Source: Streptomyces pseudovenezuelae (GTDB lineage: Bacteria > Actinomycetota > Actinomycetes > Streptomycetales > Streptomycetaceae). Taken from it: a stretch of DNA of 64,000 nucleotides. Position numbers and translations under genes: made by a program. The notes under the pieces are model-generated. The model worked only from the letters and a program-made list of their open reading frames with translations. It was not told the origin of the DNA and ran no database searches. Location of the stretch: positions 1-64,000 of the forward strand of contig NZ_JARXVH010000024.1 of the NCBI RefSeq assembly GCF_029892565.1, read 5' to 3'. Shown in pieces: positions 41,201 to 50,336 of this stretch (position 1 is its first letter; each line of letters begins with the position of its first letter).

Positions 41201-42427
41201 GTTGCGGGCCGCGTTGATGTCGCGGTCATGCACGACACCACAGGTGTCGCACGTCCACTCGCGGACATTCAGCGCCATCTTCGCCGCGACCGTGCCGCAG
41301 TTCCCGCACAGCTTGCTGCTGGGGAAGAAGCGGTCGACCACGACGAGTTCACGCCCATACCAAGCGCACTTGTACTCCAGCATCGACCGCAGCTGCCTCC
41401 ACGACACATCCGAGATCGCCCGCGCCAACGTGTGGTTGTTCAGCAGGTTGCGGACGGTGAGGTCCTCGATCACGACCGTTTGGTTCTCACGGACGAGCCG
41501 AGTCGACAGCTTGTGCAGGACATCGCGGCGCCGGTCGGCGATCCGCGCATGCACGCGGGCAACCCGCTCGCGGGCCTTCTCCCGGTTCGCCGAGCCCTTC
41601 GCCTTCCGCGACAGCTCACGCTGCGCCCCGGCCAGACGAGCACGGTCACGGCGCTCGTGCCGGGGGTTGGCGACCTTCTCGCCGGTGGACAGCGTCACCA
41701 GGGAGGTGATGCCGGCGTCGATGCCGACCGCGTTCTTCGTGGCCGGAGCCGGGGTAATGCCGTCGTCGCACAGCAGCGACACGAACCAGCGTCCCGCCGC
41801 GTCGCGGGACACGGTCGCCGTGGTCGGCTCGCTGCCCTCCGGGAGTGGACGCGACCAGCGGATGTCCAAAGGGGCGGCCATCTTCGCCAACGTCAGCCGT
41901 CCCTCACGCCACGAAAAGGCCGAGCGGGTGTACTCGGCCGACGCACGGGATTTCTTGCGGGACTTGAAACGCGGATACTGCGCACGCTGGGCGAAGAAGT
42001 TCCCGAACGCCGTCTGCAGATGGCGCAGCGCCTGCTGCAGCGGGACCGACGACACCTCCGCCAGGAAGGCCAGCTCCGCAGTCTTCTTCCACTCCGTGAG
42101 TGCGGCCGACGACTGCACGTAGGACAGACGGCGCTGCTCGCCGTACCAGGCCCGGGTGCGCTCCTCCAGCGCCTTGTTGTAAACCAGGCGCACGCAGCCG
42201 AACGTGCGCGACAGCTCCGCCGCCTGCTCGCCTGTGGGGTAAAAGCGGTACTTGAACGCCCGCTTGACCTGCCGCGCCATAGCTCACACCTTATCGGATT
42301 CCGTGTGATCGACAGGTGTCGGCCGGTGGACGACGCACGCCGGTCCGCCCGGGCGGCGAACCGGCCTTCCCTGCCCTGCTTCGCAGGAACTTCGTTTCCT
42401 CCCCCGGCTGAAGCCGGGGGTATCCAC
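41052..42427 (-). mobile_element. IS605-type element with tnpB only, copy 1
   Basis: The element shares near-identical ends with the copy at 58029-59400. The right end starts TTGACTTCTTCC (plus strand) with hairpin CCCCCTCCT/AGGAGGGGG. The left end carries hairpin CCCCCGGCT/AGCCGGGGG at 42401-42420 followed by TATCCAC. There are no terminal inverted repeats and no target duplication, as expected for IS200/IS605. No tnpA is present, so mobility would need a transposase in trans. Immediately after the left end comes AAAGGAG and the ABC gene's ATG. Exact boundaries are uncertain by a few bases. Confidence 0.82.
41087..42280 (-). CDS. tnpB: TnpB RNA-guided endonuclease, copy 1
   Basis: This full-length 397-residue TnpB is the IS200/IS605-encoded RNA-guided nuclease that cuts DNA next to a target-adjacent motif and favours retention of its element. 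The N-terminal OrfB helix-turn-helix (VKRAFKYRFYPTGEQAAELSRTFGCVRLVYNKALEER) is present. The RuvC residues are Asp188 (VGIDAG), Glu272 (VVIEDLTV) and Asp354 (HDRDINAARN). The zinc ribbon Cys325, Cys328, Cys344 and Cys347 are intact. No frameshift is visible, so it may be active. No TnpA is adjacent. It is highly similar to copy 2 at 58063-59256. Confidence 0.95.
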   Translation of the reverse strand: MARQVKRAFKYRFYPTGEQAAELSRTFGCVRLVYNKALEERTRAWYGEQRRLSYVQSSAALTEWKKTAELAFLAEVSSVPLQQALRHLQTAFGNFFAQRAQYPRFKSRKKSRASAEYTRSAFSWREGRLTLAKMAAPLDIRWSRPLPEGSEPTTATVSRDAAGRWFVSLLCDDGITPAPATKNAVGIDAGITSLVTLSTGEKVANPRHERRDRARLAGAQRELSRKAKGSANREKARERVARVHARIADRRRDVLHKLSTRLVRENQTVVIEDLTVRNLLNNHTLARAISDVSWRQLRSMLEYKCAWYGRELVVVDRFFPSSKLCGNCGTVAAKMALNVREWTCDTCGVVHDRDINAARNIKAAGLAVSACGAGVRPQGSSPGGQPALKQEPLQREP

Positions 42428-42441
42428 AAAGGAGAGGCCCG

Positions 42442-43356
42442 ATGATCGAAGTATGCGGCCTGTCGAAACGCTATGGCGAGGTCCTGGTTGTGGATGATCT
42501 GACATTCGCTGTCCGGCCTGGGGAAGTGACCGGGTTCCTGGGGCCCAATGGAGCCGGCAAGTCGACCACGATGCGCATGATCCTGGGCCTGGACGCTGCC
42601 AGTTCCGGGACCGCGACAGTGGCCGGACGGCCGTACGCTGTGCAGCCCGCGCCACTGAAGGTGGTCGGGGCGCTCCTGGATCCGGGCGCAGTGCTGCCCA
42701 GTCGCACCGCCTATCATCATTTGTCGGCGTTGGCGGCCGGCAACGGGATTCCGCGCCGCCGGGTGGAGGAGGTATTGGCGGAAGTCGGCTTGGAGAAGGT
42801 GAGTCGCCGGCGTGCGGGGACGTTCTCCCTCGGAATGCGTCAGCGGCTGGGCATCGCCGCGGCCCTGCTGGGTGATCCCCCGATACTGGTGTTCGACGAG
42901 CCGCTCAACGGGCTGGACCCGGAGGGCATCGTGTGGATCCGCTCGCTGATGCGGAGGATGGCGGCCCAAGGACGCGCGGTTTTGATGTCCAGCCATCTGA
43001 TGAGCGAGATGGAGCTGACCGCCGACCACCTCATCGTCATCGGCCGCGGAAAGCTGATCGCTGACATGACGATGAAGGACTTCATCGAGGCACACTCCGA
43101 GCGCGAGGTCTTTGTTCGCACCCCCCAGGCCGAGGCCCTGCGCAGCATGATCACCGCAGCCGTTCAGGTGCGGACCGAAGGCGGTGATGCTTTGGTGGTG
43201 ACGGGTCTGGAAGCTGCCGAGATCGGCGCTCTGGCGTCGCTCGGCGGAGTGGAACTGCACGAGCTTGCTCCGCGCCAGGTGTCGCTGGAAAAGGCATTCA
43301 TGGACCTGACGCGGGATGCGGTGGAGTACCAGTCGGAGAAGGAGACGAGCCGATGA
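42442..43356 (+). CDS. ABC transporter ATP-binding protein
   Basis: This 304-residue ATPase powers an exporter formed with the next gene. Walker A is GPNGAGKST (residues 34-42), the signature is FSLGMRQRLG, Walker B is PPILVFDEPLNGLDPEG, and the switch His lies in VLMSSHLMSEME. The architecture matches antibiotic/bacitracin-type ABC exporters. The ATG at 42442 follows AAAGGAGAG, which directly abuts a TnpB element. The native promoter therefore appears separated by 1.4 kb of inserted DNA. The stop overlaps the permease ATG (ATGA). An OmpR-type two-component system downstream probably senses the transported drug. Confidence 0.95.
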   Translation: MIEVCGLSKRYGEVLVVDDLTFAVRPGEVTGFLGPNGAGKSTTMRMILGLDAASSGTATVAGRPYAVQPAPLKVVGALLDPGAVLPSRTAYHHLSALAAGNGIPRRRVEEVLAEVGLEKVSRRRAGTFSLGMRQRLGIAAALLGDPPILVFDEPLNGLDPEGIVWIRSLMRRMAAQGRAVLMSSHLMSEMELTADHLIVIGRGKLIADMTMKDFIEAHSEREVFVRTPQAEALRSMITAAVQVRTEGGDALVVTGLEAAEIGALASLGGVELHELAPRQVSLEKAFMDLTRDAVEYQSEKETSR

Positions 43357-44234
43357 CGCACGCCTCTACGCAACTCCCTGCAAGGCCGACAAAAGCCCGC
43401 CGGTACTTGCTCGTGTCCCGCCTTCAGTCAGACCCGGATCGTGCGCGGAGGGGGAAGGTGACCTTCTGGCACTGCCTGCAGGCCGAGTGGATCAAGATCC
43501 GTACGATGCGGTCGACGTTGTACGTGATCCTGGGCACCCTGGCGTTCTGCATCGCTCTCGCCGCGCTGAATGCCTCGTCCGCCGGCAGTGAGTTCGCGGA
43601 CCTGAGTCCCGCGGACCAGGCCTCGTTCGACCCGTTGGCGACCAGCCTGCGCGGTTACCTGCTTGCGCAGATCGCGCTCGGCCTGTTGGGCGGCCTGGTC
43701 ATCACCTCGGAGTACGGTGCGCGCACGATCGTCCCCACCCTGATCGCTGTTCCGCACCGGGCGCGGGTGCTGGTATCCAAGGCTGTGGTGCTGGTGGGTG
43801 TGGCGCTCCCGGTCGGGATCGCGGTGTCGCTGGCCGGGTTTCTCGTCGGGCAGGCGTCGCTGTCCGGGGCGGGCGCTCCGCACCTGGCACTCTCCGAGGG
43901 CGTGGCACTGCGCGGCATCGTAGGTGGTGGCCTTTATCTGGCACTGGCCGGGCTCTTCGGACTGGCTCTGGGCACGGTGATCCGCTCCACCACGGCAACG
44001 GTGACCACCCTGTTCGGCGTGATGCTGATCGTTCAGGCCTTCGCCCCGGCCCTGCCCGCGGGACTCGGCGACTGGGTGTCGAAGTACTGGCCGCCGATCG
44101 CCGGCGGGCAGATCATCACCAGCTATCAGGACCCCACGTTGCTGAGTCCCTGGGCAGGAGTGGGCGTCATGGCCGGATGCGTGGCGGCTCTGCTGACGGC
44201 GGCGTTCGTCGTCTTCCGCAAGCGTGACGCCTAG
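43353..44234 (+). CDS. ABC transporter permease
   Basis: This 293-residue membrane protein begins with a cytoplasmic segment and then WHCLQAEWIKIRTMRSTLYVILGTLAFCIALAAL, the typical first helix of ABC-2-type permeases. Around five further hydrophobic helices follow (LLAQIALGLLGGLVITSEYGARTI, VVLVGVALPVGIAVSLAGFLVG, GLYLALAGLFGLALG, TTLFGVMLIVQAF, MAGCVAALLTAAFVVF). It pairs with the overlapping ATPase gene to export an unknown substrate, perhaps a peptide antibiotic. Confidence 0.93.
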   Translation: MTHASTQLPARPTKARRYLLVSRLQSDPDRARRGKVTFWHCLQAEWIKIRTMRSTLYVILGTLAFCIALAALNASSAGSEFADLSPADQASFDPLATSLRGYLLAQIALGLLGGLVITSEYGARTIVPTLIAVPHRARVLVSKAVVLVGVALPVGIAVSLAGFLVGQASLSGAGAPHLALSEGVALRGIVGGGLYLALAGLFGLALGTVIRSTTATVTTLFGVMLIVQAFAPALPAGLGDWVSKYWPPIAGGQIITSYQDPTLLSPWAGVGVMAGCVAALLTAAFVVFRKRDA

Positions 44235-44282
44235 CCGGGCGGGACAGTGAAGACAGAGGATCGCCAGCCGGGGACGGGTGCC

Positions 44283-44987
44283 ATGACGACGACACAACGA
44301 CTGCTACTGGTGGAGGACGAGCCCACGCTGCGTGAGCTGCTGTCTGCCAGCTTGCAGCTGGCCGGCTTTGAAGTGATTCCGGTCGAAGCCGGCGGCCAGG
44401 CCCTGGAAGCGGTCCGCGACAAGCGCCCCGATCTGATTGTCCTGGACGTGATGCTGCCCGACTTCGACGGCTTCGAGGTCGCACGCCGCCTGCGCGAGCA
44501 TCCCTCCGGTTCCGGAAGCGGGCACCCGCCGATCCTCTTCCTGACGGCCCGGGATGCAGCCGAGGACCGCATCAGCGGTCTGCGGGCCGGGGGGGACGAC
44601 TACGTGACCAAGCCTTTCAACCTCGAGGAACTCATCCTGCGCATTCAGGCCGTGCTGCGCCGCACCAGCGGCCGCCGGCCCGATGGGCTCTTGGCTGTCG
44701 ATGACCTGGAACTCGATGTCGACAGCCACCAGGTGACGCGAGGCGGCGAGCCGGTGCAGCTGTCTCCGACCGAATTCAACCTGCTGCGCGTGCTGATGCA
44801 AAACGCTGGGCAGGTCCTGTCCAGGGATCAGCTCCTAGACCAAGTCTGGCACTACGACTTCGACGGCGACGACTCCATCGTCGCCTCCTACATTAGCTAC
44901 CTACGCCGCAAAATCGACACCGGCGAACCGAAGCTGATCCACACGGTGCGCGGCACCGGCTACGTCCTGCGCCGGCCCCGCTCATGA
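44283..44987 (+). CDS. OmpR-type response regulator
   Basis: This encodes 234 residues from ATG 44283; the frame opens 12 codons earlier. The receiver domain has Glu11/Asp12 and phosphoacceptor Asp55 (LIVLDVMLPD), with Lys in VTKPFNLEELI. The C-terminal winged helix (VQLSPTEFNLLRVLMQNAGQVLSRDQLLDQVWHYDFDGDDSIVASYISYLRRKID) is OmpR/PhoB type. It overlaps the kinase gene (ATGA) and follows the ABC exporter by 48 bases, so it probably controls that exporter. The tandem repeat at 40875 is a possible binding site. Confidence 0.95.
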   Translation: MTTTQRLLLVEDEPTLRELLSASLQLAGFEVIPVEAGGQALEAVRDKRPDLIVLDVMLPDFDGFEVARRLREHPSGSGSGHPPILFLTARDAAEDRISGLRAGGDDYVTKPFNLEELILRIQAVLRRTSGRRPDGLLAVDDLELDVDSHQVTRGGEPVQLSPTEFNLLRVLMQNAGQVLSRDQLLDQVWHYDFDGDDSIVASYISYLRRKIDTGEPKLIHTVRGTGYVLRRPRS

Positions 44988-46501
44988 GCACCGCCTCCAC
45001 ACGCGGGCCAATCAGCCGTCTGTCGCTGCGCGGGCGGGTCGTGGCCATCACGTTGCTGCTGGTCATCGCCGCCCTGCTGGCCAGCAACGCCCTACTCGTC
45101 ACCCTGCTGCAACAGCAACTGGTGCAGCAACTGGATGACCGGCTGCGCACCGCTGCCACGACTGCGGCACGGCTGTCGAACACGGAAGACACGCCCGGCG
45201 GGACGGCACCGGAGACGCGCGACGCGGTGGAGCGCGACCTGACGGGCGATGTCTACGTCGCCTACCTCGATGCCGAAGGGCATCTGCGTCATACGCTGCG
45301 TCCGGCCACCCATGGCACCCCACAACTTCCGGTCCTCGACACCGCAGCGATCGCGGCCCGCGACCAGCACCCCTTTCAGGTCCCGGGCAAGGGTGACGGC
45401 GATGAGTGGCGTGTCATCGCTGCCCCGTTGGCCGCCGACCACGACACCAACGTAGCCAAGGGCGGCAGCGTCGTCGTGGCCGGTTCCCTGGCGCCGGTCC
45501 ACACGACGATCCGGCACCTGGGCGTGTGGATGCTGGTGATCGATTCCCTGGTGCTCGTCTGCTTGGGCATCATCGCCTGGTTCGCCGTGCGGGCCGGTCT
45601 GCGGCCGCTGCGGCGCATCGAGACGACGGCAGCGGCCATCGCGGGCGGGGATCTGTCCAGCCGTGTCCCGCAGCCGGCCACGACCCGCACCGAACTGGGC
45701 CGGCTGTCCGCCGCGCTCAACGGAATGCTGGACCGTATCGAAGCCGGCGACGCCGCCCGCGCCGCCACCAACGAGCGCATGCGCACCTTCGTCGCGGACG
45801 CCAGCCACGAACTGCGCACCCCGCTGTTCGGGATCAAAGGCTTCACCGAGCTGTATCGGATGGGTGGCATGCCAGAGCGCGCCGATGTCGATGCCGCCAT
45901 GAGCCGTATCGAACGCGAAGCGGCCCGCCTCGTCCGCATTGTCGAGGACCTGCTGCTGCTCGCCAGGCTCGACGAAGACGCCACCGCTGACGTGCATCTG
46001 ACCCTTCGTCTCACCCCCATGGACCTGCGCACTCTGGCTGCCGACGCCCTGCACGACCTACGGGCATTAGCCCCCGAACGTCCCATCACCCTGACCGGCC
46101 CGGACGGCGGTCCGCCCGGTGGCGCCCCCGTTCTGGGCGACGAGTCCCGACTGCGACAGGTCACCTCCAATCTCGTCGGCAACGCCATCGCCCACACCCC
46201 GCCCGGCACGCCGGTACGCATCGGTGTCGGCACGCTAGAGGATCAGGCAGTCCTTGAGCTGAGCGATGAGGGGCCAGGAATCGCGGCCGAGCAGGCCGCC
46301 CACGTCTTCGACCGTTTCTACCGTGCCGACACCGCTCGCGGCCGTACACAGACCGGCGGTGCCGGTCTGGGACTGTCCATCGTCCGCTCCCTGGTGACCG
46401 CTCACCGCGGCCGTGTTGAGGTTCGCTCTGGGCCAGGGGAGGGCGCCACGTTCCGCGTCCTGCTGCCGTTGCATCCCGACAGCTCCGTTAGCAATTCCTG
46501 A
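44984..46501 (+). CDS. Sensor histidine kinase with HAMP domain
   Basis: This 505-residue kinase has TM1 (VVAITLLLVIAALLASNALLV), an extracytoplasmic sensor of about 140 residues, and TM2 (VWMLVIDSLVLVCLGIIAWFAVRAG). A HAMP domain, a HisKA domain with His275 (FVADASHELRTPL) and an HATPase_c domain (SDEGPGIAAEQAAHVFDRFYR, GAGLGLSIVRSLV) follow. It phosphorylates the overlapping OmpR-type regulator. The large extracytoplasmic loop suggests it senses an external compound, likely the ABC exporter's substrate. Confidence 0.95.
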   Translation: MSTASTRGPISRLSLRGRVVAITLLLVIAALLASNALLVTLLQQQLVQQLDDRLRTAATTAARLSNTEDTPGGTAPETRDAVERDLTGDVYVAYLDAEGHLRHTLRPATHGTPQLPVLDTAAIAARDQHPFQVPGKGDGDEWRVIAAPLAADHDTNVAKGGSVVVAGSLAPVHTTIRHLGVWMLVIDSLVLVCLGIIAWFAVRAGLRPLRRIETTAAAIAGGDLSSRVPQPATTRTELGRLSAALNGMLDRIEAGDAARAATNERMRTFVADASHELRTPLFGIKGFTELYRMGGMPERADVDAAMSRIEREAARLVRIVEDLLLLARLDEDATADVHLTLRLTPMDLRTLAADALHDLRALAPERPITLTGPDGGPPGGAPVLGDESRLRQVTSNLVGNAIAHTPPGTPVRIGVGTLEDQAVLELSDEGPGIAAEQAAHVFDRFYRADTARGRTQTGGAGLGLSIVRSLVTAHRGRVEVRSGPGEGATFRVLLPLHPDSSVSNS

Positions 46502-46785
46502 GGACCGCCTGGTAACCCCTCGGCCAGCTGCTGCGGACAGCCGGCCGTAGCCGACGCATAGCCGATTCCCAAGAACAGCCGATGGCGTGCCCCAGGTGTG
46601 TCGCCGTTCTGTTCGCGCGTCACCCTGCCGTTCGCGGCAGGGTGACTACCCGCGGGAGATGAGACACCCGCCGAGTCCTACTTGTTTTTCAGTACAGGGG
46701 ATTGTCGAAACGGCCGACGACATGGAGAGGCCGGCCCGCCAGGGTGAGAGACGTTCCCGATATCCAGATATGGAGATGTCCTTTC

Positions 46786-49044
46786 ATGGCGACTTTCTTG
46801 CATCGGGTGGGCCGATGGGCCTTCCGGAAGCGCCGCATAGTGGTGCTGGCCTGGGTGGCGGTGCTGGCCGCCGTGTTCCTCGGGGCTTCCAGCGCATCCG
46901 AGGCACCGGACGACTCGTCTTCCATGCCCGGCATCGAATCCCAGCAGGCGTTCGACCTGATCAATAAGCGATTCCCGGGCGCCGAGGCGGACGGTGCCGA
47001 GGCCCGCATCGTGTTCGTCGCGGAACACGGTCAGCACGTCACCGCCGCAGCCAACCGCTCGGCCATCGGCAAACTCGTTGCCGCGGTGGCCGACGGGTCA
47101 CAGGTCGCCGGCGCGACCAGCCCCTTCGACACGAACGCGGTCGGCAAGGATAAGTCGACGGCGTACGCCACCGTCACCTACAAGGTCGAGAGTGACGATC
47201 TCACCGATGCCAGCAAGACGGACCTGACCAAGGCAGTCGAGCAGGCCCGGGATGCGGGTCTGACCGTCGAGGTCGGAGGCTCCGCGCTGGAGACCGATGC
47301 AGGGCAAGGCCTGGGAGAGGTACTCGGCGTTCTCGTCGCCGCGGTGGTGCTGCTGATCACCTTCGGTTCACTCGCCGCCGCCGGCCTGCCGCTGCTGACC
47401 GCCATCCTCGGCGTCTGTGTCAGCCTGGCCGGGATCACCGCCGTGAGCAGCGCCTTCGGATTTTCCTCGACGGTGGGTGAACTGGCGATGATGCTCGGCC
47501 TCGCCGTCGGCATCGACTACTCCCTGTTCGTGGTCTCCCGCTACCGGGAAGAGCGGGCCAAGGGACATCAGCCGCAGGAGGCGGCTGCCCTGGCCGCGGG
47601 CACGGCCGGGAGTGCGGTCGTCTTCGCCGGGCTCACCGTCGTCATCGCTCTGCTGGGCCTCTCCGTGGTCGGCGTCCCGATGCTCACCAAGATGGGTATC
47701 GGCTCGGCAGGCGCAGTCCTGGTCGGAGTCCTGGTCGCCCTGACCGCAGTGCCGGCGCTCCTGGGCTTTTGGCCCAATGCGGTGCTCTCTCGCCGTGATC
47801 GCAAGGGCGGACGTCCCACCCCCAACACACTCTTCAGCCGCATCGGCAGGACCAAGAAGGCCGGCACAAGTACGAAGGCCGCCCGGGGTGTTCGCTGGGC
47901 GCAGTTCGTGGTGCGCCGGCCGCTGCCGGTACTGCTCCTGTCCGTGATCGGCCTCGGGGCGCTCGCGGTGCCGTCACTGGACCTGCGGATGGGCATGCCC
48001 GGCGACGAGGCCAAGTCGACCGCAACCACGGAGCGCCGCGCCTACGACGCGCTCGCCGAGGGTTTCGGCCCGGGCTTCAACGGCCCGCTGACCGTGGTCG
48101 TCGATGCCAAGAAGGCCGATGACCCGAAGACAGCCGTGACAGCGGTCTCCGCGAAGCTCGCCGGCACCAAGGGAATCGTCTCCGTCTCGCCGGCACGCTT
48201 CAACAAGGCGAAGGACACGGCAGTGATCTCCGCCGTCCCCTCGACCGCGCCCAGCAGCCAGCAGACACAGGATCTGGTGCACACCATCCGCAGCGAGCGC
48301 AGCGCGGTGGAGTCGGCCACCGGCGCCGACTTCAAGGTCACCGGCACCACCGCCCTGAACATCGACGTGGGCCAGAAGATGCAGGACGCCCTCATTCCCT
48401 ACCTCGCGGTCGTCGTCGGTCTCGCCTTCCTCCTCCTGATGTTGGTCTTCCGTTCGATCCTGGTGCCGCTCAAGGCCGCGCTCGGCTTCTTGCTGTCGGT
48501 CGGCGCGGCCCTCGGCGCGATCGTCACGGTCTTCCAGCAGGGCCACGGCGCCGGTTTCTTCGGCGTCGACGAGACCGGTCCGATCATGAGCACCATGCCC
48601 ATCTTCCTGGTGGGTATCGTCTTCGGCCTCGCCATGGACTATCAGGTCTTCCTGGTCTCCCGGATCCGCGAGGCGCACATCCACGGAGAGAAGCCCGGCC
48701 AGGCCGTCGTCACCGGCTTCCGGCACAGCGCCCACGTCGTGGGGGCAGCAGCGCTGATCATGATGGCGGTGTTCGGCGGATTCATGACGGGCGGCGAATC
48801 CATGGTCAAGATGGTCGGCTTCGGGCTGGCCAGCGCCGTCTTCTTCGACGCCTTCGTCGTTCGTATGGCATTCGTGCCCGCGGTCCTGGCACTCCTCGGC
48901 AAGCGCGCTTGGTGGCTGCCGAAATGGCTGGACCGACTGCTGCCCCGCGTTGACGTCGAGGGCGAAGCCCTCACCAAGCAGGCACACACACCGCGCGACT
49001 CGTCTGACAACGACGATCGACGGACCCCCATGAGGGTCGTCTGA
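46786..49044 (+). CDS. MMPL family RND-type transporter, paralogue 1
   Basis: This encodes 752 residues from ATG 46786, chosen for GGAGA upstream and because the protein then starts ATFLHRVGRWAFRKRRIVVLAWVAVLAAVFLG, the standard MMPL first helix. Two repeated halves each have an extracytoplasmic domain and helix bundles. The conserved GLAVGIDYSLFVVSRYREE and GLAMDYQVFLVSRIREA carry the Asp-Tyr pairs used for proton coupling. MMPL proteins export lipids or hydrophobic compounds. The C-terminal tail is short and charged. It precedes a NarL-type kinase/regulator pair. A paralogue lies at 55381-57603. Confidence 0.95.
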   Translation: MATFLHRVGRWAFRKRRIVVLAWVAVLAAVFLGASSASEAPDDSSSMPGIESQQAFDLINKRFPGAEADGAEARIVFVAEHGQHVTAAANRSAIGKLVAAVADGSQVAGATSPFDTNAVGKDKSTAYATVTYKVESDDLTDASKTDLTKAVEQARDAGLTVEVGGSALETDAGQGLGEVLGVLVAAVVLLITFGSLAAAGLPLLTAILGVCVSLAGITAVSSAFGFSSTVGELAMMLGLAVGIDYSLFVVSRYREERAKGHQPQEAAALAAGTAGSAVVFAGLTVVIALLGLSVVGVPMLTKMGIGSAGAVLVGVLVALTAVPALLGFWPNAVLSRRDRKGGRPTPNTLFSRIGRTKKAGTSTKAARGVRWAQFVVRRPLPVLLLSVIGLGALAVPSLDLRMGMPGDEAKSTATTERRAYDALAEGFGPGFNGPLTVVVDAKKADDPKTAVTAVSAKLAGTKGIVSVSPARFNKAKDTAVISAVPSTAPSSQQTQDLVHTIRSERSAVESATGADFKVTGTTALNIDVGQKMQDALIPYLAVVVGLAFLLLMLVFRSILVPLKAALGFLLSVGAALGAIVTVFQQGHGAGFFGVDETGPIMSTMPIFLVGIVFGLAMDYQVFLVSRIREAHIHGEKPGQAVVTGFRHSAHVVGAAALIMMAVFGGFMTGGESMVKMVGFGLASAVFFDAFVVRMAFVPAVLALLGKRAWWLPKWLDRLLPRVDVEGEALTKQAHTPRDSSDNDDRRTPMRVV

Positions 49045-49156
49045 CGCACGCGCTGACCGGGCCGCTCGCATTCAAAAGCCCGCGAGCGGCCCGGATCGGG
49101 TCGCAAACCCTGCCCACCTCCTCACGCCGCCGGTCACGGCAGCTAGGAGAAAGCCC

Positions 49157-50320
49157 ATGGTCATCCACCTGCGACGTCACGCCGACCGGCACCCCCGCCT
49201 CGTCGAAGCGGCCTTCCTCCTGCTCATCTATGCGGCCACCAGCAACCAGTACCGCCGGGCCGGCACCGACACCATGTGGTGGCCGGGCTTCGCCCTTGCC
49301 GCAGTCACCTGTACGACCCTGCTGGCACGCCGGCGCCGCCCCGGCACCGTCGTCGTCCTCACCACCCTCGCCACCGCCGTCGCGGGCGCCCAGGGCAGCA
49401 CCTTCGGCCCCCTCCTGCTGCTCCCGGTCATCGTCGCGCTGTACGAACTGACTCTGCAGGCGTCTCAGCGGACCATCCGCACCCACTGCCTCCTGGTTGC
49501 TGTCATCCTCCTGCCCACCGCACTGCTCTGGGATTCGGAGGACAAACCCTGGGCGAACGAGGCGGTGAGCCTGGCCTTCTGGATCCTGCTGCCCATCCTG
49601 CACGGATCGGCAGTGCGAGCGCGCCGCGCGTACCTGGACACCGTCCGCACACGCGCCGAGGACGCCGAACGCACCCGCTACGAGGAAGCACAACACCGCG
49701 TCACCGAAGAACGCATCCGCATCGCCCGAGAACTGCACGACGTGGTCGCCCACCACATGGCCCTCGCCAACGCCCAAGCCGGCACAGCCGCCCACCTGTT
49801 CTCCACCCACCCCGCGCAGGCCGGCCAAATCCTCACCGAACTCACCGGCACGACCACAGCCGCACTGCGCGAACTGGAGGCAACCGTAGGCCTGTTGCGC
49901 CAGCCTGAGACCGCCGAGGAATCACTGAATCCCGCACCCGGACTTGAGCGGCTGCCTGACCTGGTCGCTGCCTTCGCCGCCGCCGCACTGCACATCACCA
50001 TCGCTGTCGACGGCCCCGTTCAGCCCCTGTCGGCAGGGGTGGACCTGACCGCCTTCCGCATTGTGCAGGAAGCCCTGACCAACGTCGCCAAACACACCGC
50101 GGTGAACACAGCACATATCCATCTCGCCTACGCCCAAGAGCAGTTGACGATCACCGTGAGCGATGACGGCAACCCGATCACGCCCCCGCGCGCACCCGGC
50201 GGCGGCTTCGGTCTCATCGGCATGCGAGAACGCGCTCAGTCCGCCGGAGGCCGCCTTCGTGCGGGGCGTCGCCCGGAAGGCGGCTTCGCCGTCACGGCCG
50301 AACTCCCCATCAGTATCTGA
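49157..50320 (+). CDS. NarL-type sensor histidine kinase
   Basis: This 387-residue kinase has four or five hydrophobic helices in residues 15-155, then HisKA_3 with His194 (RIARELHDVVAHHMALANAQAG). The HATPase_c domain contains IVQEALTNVAKHTA, VSDDGNPITPP and GGGFGLIGMRERAQSAGG. It follows the MMPL gene by 112 bases (RBS AGGAGAAAG) and precedes its response regulator by 16 bases. It probably regulates the neighbouring MMPL transporter. It is about the same design as the kinase at 52976-54202, suggesting duplication. Confidence 0.94.
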   Translation: MVIHLRRHADRHPRLVEAAFLLLIYAATSNQYRRAGTDTMWWPGFALAAVTCTTLLARRRRPGTVVVLTTLATAVAGAQGSTFGPLLLLPVIVALYELTLQASQRTIRTHCLLVAVILLPTALLWDSEDKPWANEAVSLAFWILLPILHGSAVRARRAYLDTVRTRAEDAERTRYEEAQHRVTEERIRIARELHDVVAHHMALANAQAGTAAHLFSTHPAQAGQILTELTGTTTAALRELEATVGLLRQPETAEESLNPAPGLERLPDLVAAFAAAALHITIAVDGPVQPLSAGVDLTAFRIVQEALTNVAKHTAVNTAHIHLAYAQEQLTITVSDDGNPITPPRAPGGGFGLIGMRERAQSAGGRLRAGRRPEGGFAVTAELPISI

Positions 50321-50336
50321 CCAGAGAGTAAGTGCT

